DNA of 64,000 nucleotides from Larus michahellis (GCF_964199755.1 NC_133913.1:7604201-7668200); one strand, 5' to 3'; shown: positions 1-10,494, numbered from the stretch's first letter. The notes: a model not told the origin generated them from the letters alone. Translations and numbers: made by a program.

Positions 1-424
1 AGCAGGATTGCCTAGAGCACATTACTCAGAACTGCATCCAGGCGGGTCTTGGAAGTCTCCGAGGAGGGGACTCCACAACCTCCCTGTTCCAGTGCTCTGT
101 CACCCTCACCGTAAAGAAGTTTTTTCTCATATTTGATCAGAACTTCCTATGTTCCAGCTTGTGCCCGTTACCCCTCGTCCTGTTATTGGGAACCCCTGAA
201 AAGAGTCTGGCACCATCCTCCTTCAACCCACCCTTTAAATACTTGTATGCCATAATAAGGTCTCCCCTCAGCCTTCTCTTCTCCAGGCTAAAGAGTCCCA
301 GCTCTCTCAGCCTTTCCTCAGAAGGGAGGTGCTCCAATCCCTCACTCATCTTTGTTGCCCTACGCTGGACTCTCCCCAGTAGTTCCCTGTCTCTCTTGTA
401 CTGGGGAGCCCAGAACTGGACGCA

Positions 425-1452
425 TTATCCCAGTTCTGGCCTCACCAGTGCAGAGGAAAGGGGGAGAATGACCTCCCTTGACCTGCTGGCCGCGCTCTTC
501 CCTGTGGAGCCCAGAATTCTGTTGGCCTTCTTGGCAGCAAGGGCACATTGCTTGCTCATGGATAATTTGCTGTCTACCAAGACCCCCAGATCCTTTTCTC
601 CAGAACTGCTTTCCGGGAGGTCCACCCCTAACCTATATTGGTGCCTGACATTCTTCCTCCCCAGGTGCAGGACCCTACACTTGTCCTTGTTGAACCTCAT
701 TACGTTCTTCTCTGCCCAGCTCTCCAGCCTGTCTAGGTCACACTGGATGGCAGCACGGCTATCTATCTGGGGTGTCAGTCACCCCAACAAGTTTGGTATC
801 ATCAGTGAACTTGCTGAGGATACACTGTCCCCTCCTCCAGGTCGTTGATGAATATGTTAAACAATACTGGTCCAAGTATCGACCGCGGGGGGACACCACT
901 GGTTATGGGCCTCCAACTCAACCCTGCTCCATTAATCGCAACCCTCTGGGTCCTGTTACACAGCCAGCTCTCAATCCACCTCACTGTCCCCTCATCTAGT
1001 CTACACTTCCTCAGTTTCCTAAGGAGGATGTTACGAGAGACAGTGTCAAAAGCCTTGCTGAAGTCAAGGTAGATGACACCTGCTGCTCTGCCCTCATGCA
1101 GCCAACCAGTTATAACACCATAGATGGCTATGAGATTGGTCAAGCATGATTTACCCTTGGTAAATCCATGTTGGCCACTTCCAATAACTTCCTGCTCCTG
1201 AACATGCTTGGATATGACATCCAGAACGAGTCGCTCCATTACCTTCCCAGGGACGGAGGTGAGACTAACCGGTCTGTAGTTCCCTGAGTCCTCCTTCTTG
1301 CCCTTTTTGAAGACTGGAGTGATATTGGCCTTCCTCTGGTCCTCAGGCACCTCTTCTGTTCTCCATGACCTTTCAAAGATGATGGAGAGTGGCCAAGCAA
1401 TGACATGTGCCAGCTCTCTCAGCACTCGCGGGTGCATCTCGTCAGGGCCCAC
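425..1452 (-). pseudogene. CR1 reverse transcriptase remnant
   Basis: The fragment at 802-1452 contains typical CR1 RT blocks: a YRPVSLTS box, a [12 protein letters not shown] box, [11 protein letters not shown] (first catalytic Asp region), and [15 protein letters not shown] before the active-site loop. The frame then breaks, and the FTDD active-site loop is read in another frame at 797-811. The C-terminal region ([11 protein letters not shown]) follows at 425-700. In life this enzyme copies LINE RNA at a nicked target. Here it is a fossil, since at least one frameshift separates the catalytic Asp pair from the rest. Confidence 0.88.
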
Positions 1453-1872
1453 AGACTTTTGGATGTCAGTTTGGCCAAGTGGTCTCTAACCTGATCTTCC
1501 TCTACTGGGGAAAACTCCTCCTCTCTCCAGACCTTCCCCCTTGCCTCCAGAGCCTGGGATTCATGAGGGACAGGTTCAGCAGTGAAGACTCAAGCAAAGG
1601 CGGCATTCAGTAGCTCTGCCTTCTCTGTGTCTTCCACCACTAGGGCGCCCACCTCATTCGTTAGTGGGCCTACATTTTCCCTAGTCTTCCTTTTTCTATT
1701 GATATACTGAAAGAACCTCTTCCTGTTATCTTTAACTGCGGTGGCCAAGATGAGTTCTGCTTGAGCTTTGGCCCTTCTAATTTTTGCCCTGCATGGCTTA
1801 TCTACATCTCGGCATTTTTCTTAAGTAGACAACCCCCTTGTCCAAAGATCATAAACTTTCCTTTTTTTCTTG

Positions 1873-2220
1873 TGTCGTGGTTTGGCCTCAGACGGCAACA
1901 AAGAACCACGTACCTCTCACTCAGGTCTTCCCAATACAGGAAGAATCAGAAGAAAAAGGCAGGACTCTTGGGTTGAGACAAAGGCAGTTTAACAGAACAG
2001 CAAAGGGAACAAGCAAACACCAACAATAACACGGATAGAGGAATATACAAACACGATGACGGAACCCCTGCTCCCAGCCGCTCACCAGCAGACCCTGGAC
2101 AGCCCAGCCCGATCCAAGCAGCAAATTCCTGTCCCCTCCCCCAGCAGCTCAGGGTGGGCATGGCTCACATGGCATGGAATACCAGGAAAAATTAACCCTA
2201 TCCCTGCCGGAACCAGGACA
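1873..2220 (-). mobile_element. Solo LTR inside the CR1, same family as the provirus (copy 1)
   Basis: Read on the minus strand, this 348-base element starts TGTCCTGGTTCCGGC and ends AACCACGACA. It matches both LTRs of the provirus at 8027-14525, including the TTGTATATTCCTCT and CTCAACCCAAGAGT blocks. It interrupts CR1 sequence that continues on both sides. Flanking pentamers TCTTG (1868-1872) and TCCTG (2221-2225) may be a target-site duplication with one mismatch. No internal retroviral sequence remains, so this is a solo LTR left by LTR-LTR recombination. It is present at the same site in all three CR1 copies. Confidence 0.9.
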
Positions 2221-2716
2221 TCCTGAGGTCCAGCCAAAGCTCTCTATTTAGCCAGGCTGGTCTACTTCCCTGTCTGGTCGTTTTTTGGGGCTTGGGGATG
2301 GCCTTCTCCTGTGCTTTTAAGAGTTCCTCTTTGAAGTAAGACCAGCCTTCCCCGGCACTTTTGCCCTTCAGGATTGTCCCCCAAGGCACACTCTCAGCCA
2401 TGCTCCTAAGCAGGCCAAAGTCCGCCCTTCGGAAATCTAAGGTGGCAGTTCTGCTGGCTCCCCGCCTTGCTTCACCGAGAATTGAAAATTCTATCATTTC
2501 ATGATCACTCTGCCCAGGATGACCTCCAATCCTTACATCCCCTACGAGACCTTCCCTGTTAACAAGCAGCAGGTCCAGTGGGGCACTTTCCCTAGTCAGC
2601 TCCCTCAGCAGCTGCGTTAGGAAGTTGTCTTCCACGCACTCCAGGAACCTCCGGGACTGTTCCCTCTCTGCTGTGTTATATTTCCAGCAGACATCTGGGA
2701 AGTTGAAGTCCCCATG

Positions 2717-3718
2717 TTTGTGGCAGTGTTGCCAAGTTTGCCAAGTGATATATACAGCTCAGCATAGCACAGGTCGGGGCCTACTCAGGTCAGGTTAACT
2801 TAACGACAATGAGCAGTTGGTTCTCTCTGCCGTGAGTGGTGCATGGGATCACTCTGGACTTCATGTGGAAAGGTGGTGGGAGAAGGGGTCCCCACCTGCA
2901 GTACCCCCACCCCTTCACGTGCCCTTTCAGCTGTGGGCGCAGGGCTGCCCTATCCACAGCCCTCGCAGTGCAGCACCCCAATGGGTGTCCCATGTTCTCC
3001 CTCGGAGTGGGGGTGACCCACCCATCTTCATCCTGCTCCCTGCTGACCCCTCACCCTTTCCCTAGAGTAGAAGTAGGTTGTCCTTGTCATCTCTGGGTTT
3101 GTGACATCTAAGAGCGGTTCTGGATCCCACCAGAACAGGACATGGCCAGACGCCCGGGGCTGCTGCACAGGAGGGTTCCTTTCCTAACTGGGGGAATTTG
3201 GGGGAGAGGCATTGTTCCCAAGCAGATGAGGAAAGAAAGGGGAGAAGTGAGAGAAACAGAAGAGAATTCTGTTCCCAAAAGAAACAGCAACATCCTACAC
3301 AACTGAGGAGCACAGAGAGAAAATATGAAACCTCATTGAGGAGTAAAGCCCTAACGTCACAAATGGCCCAGCAGTGCGTGTGCAGAAGAGCAGGGGATTG
3401 TAACTGGGGAGGTGGGGACTGTACTGTGAGCTCACTGGGAACAGCCTCTTCCCACCACTGGGACACGCAGAGCCCCCAGGGACACAAAACATGGACAGGC
3501 TGAGAATGCCACTGGCTGAGGGAGCCACAGGTGTTGCTGCTGGAGGAGGGAGAAACCCAGAAGCAGCATCTGAGGCATAGGAAGAACAGATCTCTGCTCT
3601 TCCCCGCTGCTTCCTTGGCTCCCCCAACAGCGTTGTTTCCGGCAGCTCTGTTATCTCGGGGCTGGGAGGGGGTTTTCTGACTCTGTCTCACTCCACAAAG
3701 AGGCGGGTTGATGTCGAC
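2717..3718 (+). promoter_or_regulatory. Upstream region of TRAV-A1
   Basis: No convincing gene is present; open frames here are short and unlike known families. The sequence taaCGTCAca at 3351-3360 reads TGTGACGTTA on the other strand. It resembles the CRE-like decamer (AGTGAYRTCA) known from TCR V beta promoters and sits about 360 bases before the leader ATG. Assigning it as a promoter element is inference; no TATA box is obvious. The stretch is conserved in units 1-3. Confidence 0.35.
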
Positions 3719-4944
3719 ATGCACCTCGGATCTCTCATCCTCACGGCCTTCCTGGGGCAACTGCTGGGTAAGTCCTGGTTTTCTATAAACGCATCCTTCT
3801 TCCCCCAAGGAAACCCTTGCCAGCCTGATCAGGATCATGCAGAGAACTACCCTTGAATTACAGGAAAACACTGTGAAATACCAGCTCACATTTGTGGTTT
3901 TGCATCTCTTTTCTCAAGATGCTCTTACTGTTTGAAAGGAGAGAGAAGAGATACCTCAGACCTCTTCTGCTGCTCTTCTCTCACCTTCAATGCCTTTCTC
4001 TCTGCCTCTCTCTTCTGATCCACCTGCTCTCACCACAGGAGATCTCAGCGCTCTCTCTCACTCTCACATGTCTCCCTTTCCAGTGCAAATCAGTAGATCC
4101 TGTCAAAGCTCTTACAGGGACTTTAAAGCTCTCATCCCACTGACATTAACTGGGTGTCCCATTCTGCCTCCTGGCTGGCACATGTCTGCCGTGGCTTCCA
4201 CTTTTCTCCTGGATGTTGACACAGCCAGGGATCCCTCTTTTCAAGTTCACCATTGTATATACTCAGGGAGCTGGGAGCCCTCGGAGATGGGATGAATGGG
4301 GAAGCAGGGTGAATCTTTTTGCCATAGCTGCATGGGCCCCTTTACCTGCTGGAGGGTTGCTGGTCCCAGCACATGAAGGTCAGGCATGACAGACTGTTCC
4401 CTGCTCCACTGAGCAGCAGGAACAGGAGCAGGCAGGAGGAGAAGGGACACAGCACAGCTCTCCTCAGGGTTCACGTTGGGCTTAGAGCCCGGAGCTGCTG
4501 CCCAAAAGTACTCTCCACCTGGCTTTCCCCCTGCCTTTAGGATTTTCCTGCAGGGCAATGGACAGGGAGCATTCTCTACAAGGGTTTTTTATCCAATCCT
4601 GGTTTGCTTCCCAAAGCCATTCCCTGACGAGCTGCTGACCTTCACTTCCTTCCAGGCACCATGGGACAGATCACTGTCACCCAGCAAGAAGCACAAGTCA
4701 CAGTGAAGCAGGGAGACACCTTCCAGACAACATGCACATACCAGACCTCCTACTCTCCAGTCTTGCTCTGGTACCATCAGAGGAAAGGACAAGCCCCACA
4801 GCGTATCTTCTATCAGGCAGCAGCTGGCCACAGGCGCAGTGGCCGTCTCACCACCGTGCTGAACACCACCGAGAAATACAGCCTCCTGCAGCTGGAGAAA
4901 GTCGAGCTCTCTGACAGTGCCTTGTACCTCTGTGCTGTGCAAGA
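3719..4944 (+). CDS. TRAV: T-cell receptor alpha V gene, family A (TRAV-A1)
   Basis: There are two exons. The leader exon at 3719-3767 encodes a 16-residue signal peptide starting [13 protein letters not shown] and ends at a GTAAGT donor. After an 888-base intron the V exon runs 4656-4944 from a pyrimidine-tract AG acceptor, in phase 1. The V domain has its first Cys at 4733-4735, the FR2 Trp at 4769-4771 ([10 protein letters not shown]), an [18 protein letters not shown]3 end, and its second Cys at 4931-4933. Germline CDR3 starts C-A-V-Q-D. The exon runs directly into a 23-RSS. The product is the variable domain that joins a J segment and pairs with TCR beta on T cells. Open and apparently functional. 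Calling it alpha rather than delta rests on overall resemblance. The leader intron is long for a V gene. Confidence 0.92.
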
Positions 4945-4983
4945 CACCGTGGTGCAGGGAGCTTCCTTGGCTGTGCAAGAACC
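4945..4983 (+). other. V recombination signal sequence (23-RSS) of TRAV-A1
   Basis: Heptamer CACCGTG (4945-4951), spacer of exactly 23 bases, nonamer GCAAGAACC (4975-4983). The heptamer has one change from CACAGTG and keeps the essential CAC. The nonamer has two changes from ACAAAAACC. It lies directly after the CDR3 start, as RAG cutting requires. Confidence 0.93.
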
Positions 4984-6394
4984 CAGGGGAGGGAGGGGAC
5001 GTGTCTGTGCAAGGCTGAGGGTGGGGGAAGGGGCTGTCAGGTGTCCCCTGGCAGTGCTGCTTCCCCTGTTCACCCAGGGATCTGCAGGACAAGATTCTCT
5101 TCCAGGAGAGGACAGTGTCAGTGACCTGAGAAGAAACAGAAAGTGGTGAAAGACTCTCAGGTTCCCTTGTTTTCACCAGGGGTTATGAGGTTGTTTTGCC
5201 CAATGGCTCTGGTGAGCTGGTGGGCAATGCAGGAGGTTGTGGGGGTTTGTGCAATGGTTCCTCACTGCTGCTCTTTGCTTTCTGGATCTCCCTGCTGCAC
5301 ACTGCTTCTGTAGGGTTTCCTGTGGGCCTGTCTCTTTGAGTCTCTCCTCTGAGATGTGTCCCTTAGAGGCTGGAGTTCAAAGAAAGATGGAAAACCTGCC
5401 CTCAGGCAATGGTCCTTCCTGGAATTACAAGATTACAATCATTTTCAAAAATACTCAGAACCACCTTGTGGACCCTCCAGTTGCTGCATGGCCGTGTGCT
5501 GAGGTCTGGAGGACCTGCTCTCCCCATTGCACTCCCCCCATCCTTGGAGGCCTTCTCATGCAGTACCTCATAGGCTTCCCGCAGCCCTGCCCAATTTCTT
5601 CTGCAGTGTGACCAGGCTGTACAGCTCTATCCATGATCTCCATAGGGGAGGAGACCACCAAGCAGAGGTGGACAACATGCCCTGCCAGGAGAAGAGCTGG
5701 CCTAGGGGAAAGATACTTTGTGATTCCAACATCAACCTGGGAGTCCCCTTAGCCCTGCACATCTGTGCAACTGCTGGGCTGTGCAGGGGACTCTTTGGGG
5801 GCAGAAGGTGTATGGGTGGCCTGCCCTTACTATCCTTGCCCTTGGGTTCAGGCCGTGCTCCCGCTTTCAGGGGACAAGTGGGGGGATTAGGATGAGAAGG
5901 TCAGGGGTCGTTCTGATGACTTTTTCTCAAACCATCTTCGCTCCTGCATCCTTGGGGGTCATCTTCTGACTGAGCTTCATTTCCCGCCACAGGGCTATCC
6001 AGAGCAGAAGGAATTCCCTTCTGCACAGGCTTGTGAGCTGCTGACCTCTCAGAGCCTCCAGCAGCACTGGGGAGCACTCTCTAAGGGAAAGCAATGGTCA
6101 GTCTCCTTGTTGCAGGACGTGTTATGATGCCAAGAGATTGTAAGTGAGCAGAGATGCTGGAATACAGGGCCTGACACCCACTGGCTGTGGAGGAGATGAG
6201 TATATCTTCCTCAGCTCCAAGGGACAGTGATTGGAAGAGACCCATTGCCGTGTAGCCCACCCTCCCCTTCCTCTTCTGCTTGTGCCCTCACCTTATCCCC
6301 CACCACCCAAGACAATGCCTTTCTTCCTTAGCATACAAGACAAGGTCCACCATGAAAAGGATGAGATGGAAGCAGAGGTCAGCATGCAGAAAAC
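4984..6394. other. Spacer between TRAV-A1 and keratin K1a
   Basis: No gene is recognised. Sequence is highly conserved between units 1, 2 and 4. The open frame at 5237-5611 changes length between copies because of a small indel (compare 57232-57879), which argues against coding. The part from about 5990 resembles the 3' flank of keratin K2a near 17100, so it belongs to the keratin-gene neighbourhood. Confidence 0.6.
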
Positions 6395-6778
6395 TTTAAT
6401 GACTTTGAGGTGGAAAGAAGTTCACTTGTAGAGGAGGCGGCCAGAGCAGGGAGAGGATCAGCAGCTGCCAAAACTCTGCTGCCATTGCCCACAGTTGAGA
6501 TCCCACAGGCCTGTCCCACAGAGGGAGAGGGGCCAGCAGATGCCCCACGGTGGCTTTGCAGGTCTTACAACCCCAAAAAACAGAAGACAAGAAGGAGATG
6601 GGAGAGAAGATAAGGCAGGGAAGTTAGACTTTGGCCACATTTTCAGAGCGCCCCAGCAGCTCTCCTTTGGAAGGGCAGCAATGGATGCTCAGCCTCCCTA
6701 AAATCAATGGCCAGGAGCTTTGTCCTGAATCCAGCATCAGGTACCTGGGGGTCCTTGTCAGGGCTGTCACCAGCGCAT

Positions 6779-7084
6779 TTAGCAGGGGGGGCACCTTCTG
6801 CCATAGTAGCAGCTGGAAATGCCAGAGAGGTCACAGCACCCAGAGTTGATGGGCACTCCATCACAGCTGAGGATGCTGCCAACGGCAGCAGAGGTGGAGG
6901 ATCCCACAACGGTGTTCTGTGGGAAGGAGCTGAGGATGGGGCCAGGCAGGGCCACTACAACAGGTGGGGGCGCAATGAGAACAGTGGAGTTCTGGCACTG
7001 CCTGACCCAGGGCTCATTGCAGCTGTTGGCCAGTGGGGTCGGGCCACAGGCCCAGCAGGGCTGGCACTGGTCATAGCAGGACAT
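6779..7084 (-). CDS. Feather-type beta-keratin, cysteine-rich (K1a)
   Basis: This single coding exon gives a 101-residue protein starting [20 protein letters not shown]. It has the feather-keratin core [20 protein letters not shown] and [11 protein letters not shown], and a Cys-rich tail ending GRRCPPC. Feather keratins are corneous beta-sheet proteins that pack into filaments and cross-link by disulfides in feather cells. With 12 Cys it seems richer than classic feather keratins. The gene has the family layout: a splice acceptor 21 bases before the ATG (7082-7084), a 5' UTR exon at about 7545, and an ATTAAA signal at 6395-6400, about 380 bases past the stop. It lies tail to tail with TRAV-A1. 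This is the only K1 copy here that keeps its ATG. Confidence 0.92.
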   Translation of the reverse strand: MSCYDQCQPCWACGPTPLANSCNEPWVRQCQNSTVLIAPPPVVVALPGPILSSFPQNTVVGSSTSAAVGSILSCDGVPINSGCCDLSGISSCYYGRRCPPC

Positions 7085-7544
7085 GTCTCTGGGCTGCAGG
7101 AGCACCTGGGAGAGAGGGCAGAGAGGCAGTAGAGTACATGCACATGTGAGGAACAGTCTGCCAGGAGTCTGTCGCTCCACCACAAGCATGTCAAAGGCAT
7201 CTGCTGAGCCAGGAGCTAGAAACTGTGCAGTGAGGCAAAAGGGTTACCAGACACAGTACTGTGAGGATCACCCAGGCCCAACCAGGCTGCTGCCAGTCTT
7301 TGCAGTGAAGGGCAACCTCAGCCAAGTGCCAAGTCCTCTTTCAAGACAATGCAAAGTGTCTCCAGGCCCAAGGAGGCTGCTGCCTATCTCTTAAGAGAAC
7401 AGCTCCCTCAACCAAGTCCCAGACACTCTCTACTCAGACCTTCTTCCCCTTCTCATGGAGAGCAGCACCGCAGCCCACTATAGGAGGGAGGAGTACACAT
7501 CTGCATGAGCAGAAAACAATGCAGGGAAAGGGCTTCCGACTCAC

Positions 7545-7611
7545 CTCGTTCCCAAGGAGAAGGAGGAGAAAGAAGTGGATGGGAGAACAAGGAGCTGGGC
7601 TGGCTTTTATT
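7545..7611 (-). promoter_or_regulatory. Promoter and 5' UTR exon of keratin K1a
   Basis: On the minus strand an AATAAAAG TATA-like box (7604-7611) is followed by a short untranslated exon ending at 7545 with the donor GTGAGT. The 460-base intron then runs to the acceptor at about 7106. This matches feather-keratin genes, which have a non-coding first exon. The box is weaker than the TATAAAAG of K2a. Confidence 0.72.
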
Positions 7612-8026
7612 TTGGCCCTGACCTGCCCTGGGCCCAGAGGTAGGTTCTACAGAAGTGGCAATTGTCGAAGCTGCTCATGATGAACAGGAAACATCCCAGC
7701 TAATGACATGGGCTGTGTGGTTGTTTTCCCAATGCCGCCTTCTCATTTCCTGGCTTATGCTGTCCACCATCCCTCACGGAGGCTTCTTCTGAGTGCTGGG
7801 ATTGTGAGATCCCATGGGGGGGAATGTGTCAGTGATAGCAGAATGTGTCAGTGATAGCAGAAGCCTCAGCTCAAGTGCTGGATGGGTGCAGTGCAGGCAA
7901 GTGATGTTGTCCTGGGACACACTGGAGAGTGGTCTGTGGCTGCATTGACAGGAAGGGGCCAAACTACTCCCAACCCTGCAATCCTTGGTTGGTCTCCCAA
8001 GGACGTGCCTTGTCTTTCTTTCCCTC
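7612..8026. other. Upstream flank of keratin K1a, up to the provirus
   Basis: Non-coding. It is related to the K2a upstream flank (about 18560-18960) and nearly identical to 59603-60009. A short direct repeat of GAATGTGTCAGTGATAGCA occurs at about 7825-7860. The provirus begins right after TTTCCCTC, whereas unit 4 continues uninterrupted there. Confidence 0.6.
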
Positions 8027-8349
8027 TGTCCTGGTTCCGGCGGGGATAGGGTTAATTTTTCCTGGTATTCCATGCCATGTGAGCCATGCCCACCCTGAGC
8101 TGCCAGAGGAGGGCTGGGGCATCCTGGTCTGGTCGGGGAGCGGCGGGGGAGCTGCAGTTCCCTCATCGGGTTTGTATATTCCTCTCTCAGTGTTATTGTC
8201 GTTTCTTGCTTGTTCCCTTTGCTGTTCTGTTAAACTGCCTTTGTCTCAACCCAAGAGTCTTGCCTTTTTCTTCTGGTTCTTCTTGTATTGGGAAGGCCCG
8301 AGTGAGCGGCTCGTGGTTCTCTGTTGCCATCTGAGGCTAAACCACAACA
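8027..8349 (+). repeat. 5' LTR of the provirus (copy 1)
   Basis: It begins TGTCCTGGTTCCGG and ends AACCACAACA. At 323 bases it is about 39 shorter than the 3' LTR, mainly because of a deletion after the GAGCTGCC block, and it differs at many single bases. The two LTRs are therefore either old or from different parents. Confidence 0.92.
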
Positions 8350-8357
8350 GTCCTTTT

Positions 8358-8375
8358 TGGCGCCCAACGTGGGGC
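8358..8375 (+). other. Primer-binding site complementary to tRNA-Lys(1,2)
   Basis: TGGCGCCCAACGTGGGGC begins 8 bases after the 5' LTR. This 18-mer is the known lysine-1,2 primer site used by several retroviruses, and it primes minus-strand DNA synthesis. The match to that consensus appears complete. Confidence 0.9.
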
Positions 8376-8471
8376 TCGAAGGGTTGAGATAATGACAGAA
8401 TCCAACTAGAGCTTGGAAAAACAAATTTGTTGTATGCATTTATCTTATTAGGCAAATAGTCGCTGGTCATC

Positions 8472-9908
8472 ATGTTGCTTGGTTTGTTCTCATGGCTGTG
8501 TTATGTGAATTCCTATATGGCTTATGTACTCCCTGCGATGATTTTTGTTACTTCTGGGAGAGGGATGAGGATTATCATTTTGCTGTCCTGTGCAATATCG
8601 GTTTATGAGATGATAACATCACTTGTTAGACAGTTACTTTGGGGCTTTTATGTGGTGTTGCTGTCCTGTCCGTACCTTGGGCACCGTCTCTCAGAATTTA
8701 TTAATACTTACACCCAGTCTGTGGGGGAAACAGGGGGGGACACTTTCCCCAGCTCTTTTGCCTCCCTTTTCTCCTTTGGGTCAGGTATGACAGCTTTTGA
8801 GAATTTTGAATATCCTTGGGATACTCAAACCACCCTGATCCTATTGTTATGTCTGCTGAATGTGTTCCAGGTCCTGTTTAAGGTTAAACAGCTATTCAAG
8901 ACTACCACCCGGAGGTCTGTTCCGAGGCTGGATAGTCAGGGGTGGCACGGCATGTGGGAGAACATGGGCAGGTACCTAGAGAACTACTCACCTCCAATGG
9001 TCTGGGACTTCACCCCTGAACAATTACAGGACCCTGATAAAGTGGTAGAATATTTGAAGGGAAAATGCTGTGGCTATTCTGGAGAGGCACAACTCACCGC
9101 GCTGTGCTGGGCCCTGGCCAGTATTTACCAGGCACTGCTCAGTATTATGCAGCACCCTCAGGGGGAAGAGATGGAAACCAAACCAGCAGCCATTGCGGCT
9201 ACTGCAACCCCTGCGGCAGCCACTGTGGCTACTGCAACCCCTGCGGCAGCCACTGTGGCTACTGCAACCCCTGCGACAGACACTGTGGCTACTGCAACCC
9301 CGGTGGCAGCCACTGTGGCTACTGCAACCCCTGCGACAGACACTGTGGCTACTCCAACCCCTGTGGCAGCCACTGTGGCTACTCCAGCCCGTGTGGAAGC
9401 CACTGCCACTGAACCAGGGAAACAACCCGTGCCAGTATCAGTTGCCCCCATTCAGAAGAAGAAGTACACGAAGAAATCAGTTCGCTTAGTAAGAGATGAT
9501 GATGAACCAGGGTCATCACGAGAGCAGGAGGAAGAGGCAGAACCAGAGATAATTACTCGATCCCTATCCTTGAGTGAGCTGCGGGATATGCGAAAAGATT
9601 TCAGCCGACTTTCAAGCGAGCACATTGTCACCTGGCTGCTCCGGTGCTGGGATAATGGGGCCAGTAGCCTGGAATTAGAGGGTAGGGAGGCCAGGCAGCT
9701 GGGATCCCTGTCTAGGGAAGGCGGCATTGACAAGGCAATTGGGAAGAAGACCCAAGCCCTCAGCCTCTGGAAACGACTCCTGTTAGGCGTGAGGGAGAGG
9801 TACCCCTTCAGTGAGGATGTTGTATGTCAGCCAAGCAAGTGGACTACCATGGAAAGAGGTATCCAGTACCTGAGAGAATTAGCTGTGGCGGGAGGTGATT
9901 TATTATGA
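8472..9908 (+). pseudogene. gag: gag-like frame of the provirus, 478 codons
   Basis: This is the first long frame after the primer site, so by position it is the N-terminal part of Gag. The first 70 residues and residues about 118-140 are strongly hydrophobic and look like membrane segments, which is unusual for Gag. Residues about 239-312 are an Ala/Thr/Pro/Val repeat. An acidic stretch follows, then a capsid-like part. The frame stops at 9906-9908, while capsid-like sequence goes on in the +1 frame from before 9895, so a one-base frameshift near 9880-9893 breaks the gene. I do not recognise the hydrophobic N-terminus. Confidence 0.72.
9186..9405 (+). repeat. 30-base minisatellite inside gag
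   Basis: About seven copies of a 30-base unit begin GCAGCCACTGTGGCTACTGC and continue AACCCCTGCG, with variants such as GACA for GGCA. In the gag frame it encodes a ten-residue unit like ATVATATPAA. Because 30 is a multiple of three, several other frames on both strands also stay open, and those frames are not genes. Confidence 0.95.
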
Positions 9909-10494
9909 CTTGGACAATGCAGACTTACCCACAGACCCTGATGAGGTGCAATGTACAAGGCCCATGTGGCGGAAGTTTGTACGGAGCGCACCATCGTCAT
10001 ATGCCAACTCACTGGCAGTAATGGAATGGAAAGGTGAAGAGGGACCAACGGTGGAAGAGGTAGCTGGCCGGCTCCAGCGATATGAAGAAAGTCTCTCTTC
10101 CCCCCTTGTCTCAGCTGTGGAGAAACTGTCGCAGAAGGTCCAGCAACTTGAAGAGAATATCTCCTACTCCCCACCTGCACGGGCCAGCGTCTCAGCTATT
10201 AGAAGCAGGCATTTCCCCACTCAAGAGAGAGACTACAGAGGGTACACACCACAAGGCACCCTGTGGTTCTACCTGCGTGACCACGGAGAGGACATAAGGA
10301 AGTGGGATGGTCAACCTACTTTGATCCTGAGGATATGGGTACAGGAGTTGCAAGGAAGAACAACCACAAAAGGGGATCCCTCCAGGAAAAGTGTGCCCCA
10401 GTTTCCAGTAGGCAGTACCCCAGGCAGAGCAGGAGGCCTGATTTTTCTTCTGATCCTCTTGAAGGAACTTCCAAGTCATTTCTGCAAGAAGTGA
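9895..10494 (+). pseudogene. gag: Continuation of gag in the +1 frame
   Basis: This frame overlaps the end of the first gag frame and continues it in sense. It includes RPMWRKFVRSAPSSY and later GTLWFYLRDHGEDIRKWDG. No Cys-His zinc knuckle was found. It runs into a stop at 10492-10494, and related sequence continues in other frames to about 10520. A programmed +1 shift cannot be excluded, but the further breaks downstream make decay more likely. Confidence 0.6.

Larger units (their letters stand above)
1..2716 (-). mobile_element. CR1 LINE, 5'-truncated, carrying a nested solo LTR (copy 1)
   Basis: The minus strand encodes pieces of a CR1 ORF2. From about 2716 down to 2221 there is endonuclease sequence with a GDFNFPD box near its truncated 5' end. 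The reverse transcriptase lies at 1452-802, and its C-terminal part at 700-137. The element's own 3' tail lies left of the window but is visible in the other copies (22969 and 45915). A solo LTR at 1873-2220 splits it. It is broken: the RT frame ends just before the F-T-D-D box, which lies in another frame at 797-811. The same break is present in units 2 and 3, so it predates the duplication. Confidence 0.93.

Noticed and set aside
159..848. A 229-codon plus-strand frame, repeated at 23203-23892.
   Set aside because: It is antisense to CR1 reverse transcriptase sequence and has no family features of its own.
4661..5149. A 162-codon single-exon frame through the TRAV-A1 V exon.
   Set aside because: Its part after 4944 runs through the RSS and flank. 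The natural product is spliced from the leader at 3719-3767 and ends at the recombination signal.
9024..9489. Several repetitive frames overlapping gag on both strands.
   Set aside because: They result from the 30-base minisatellite, whose length is a multiple of three, and have no independent start context or conservation.
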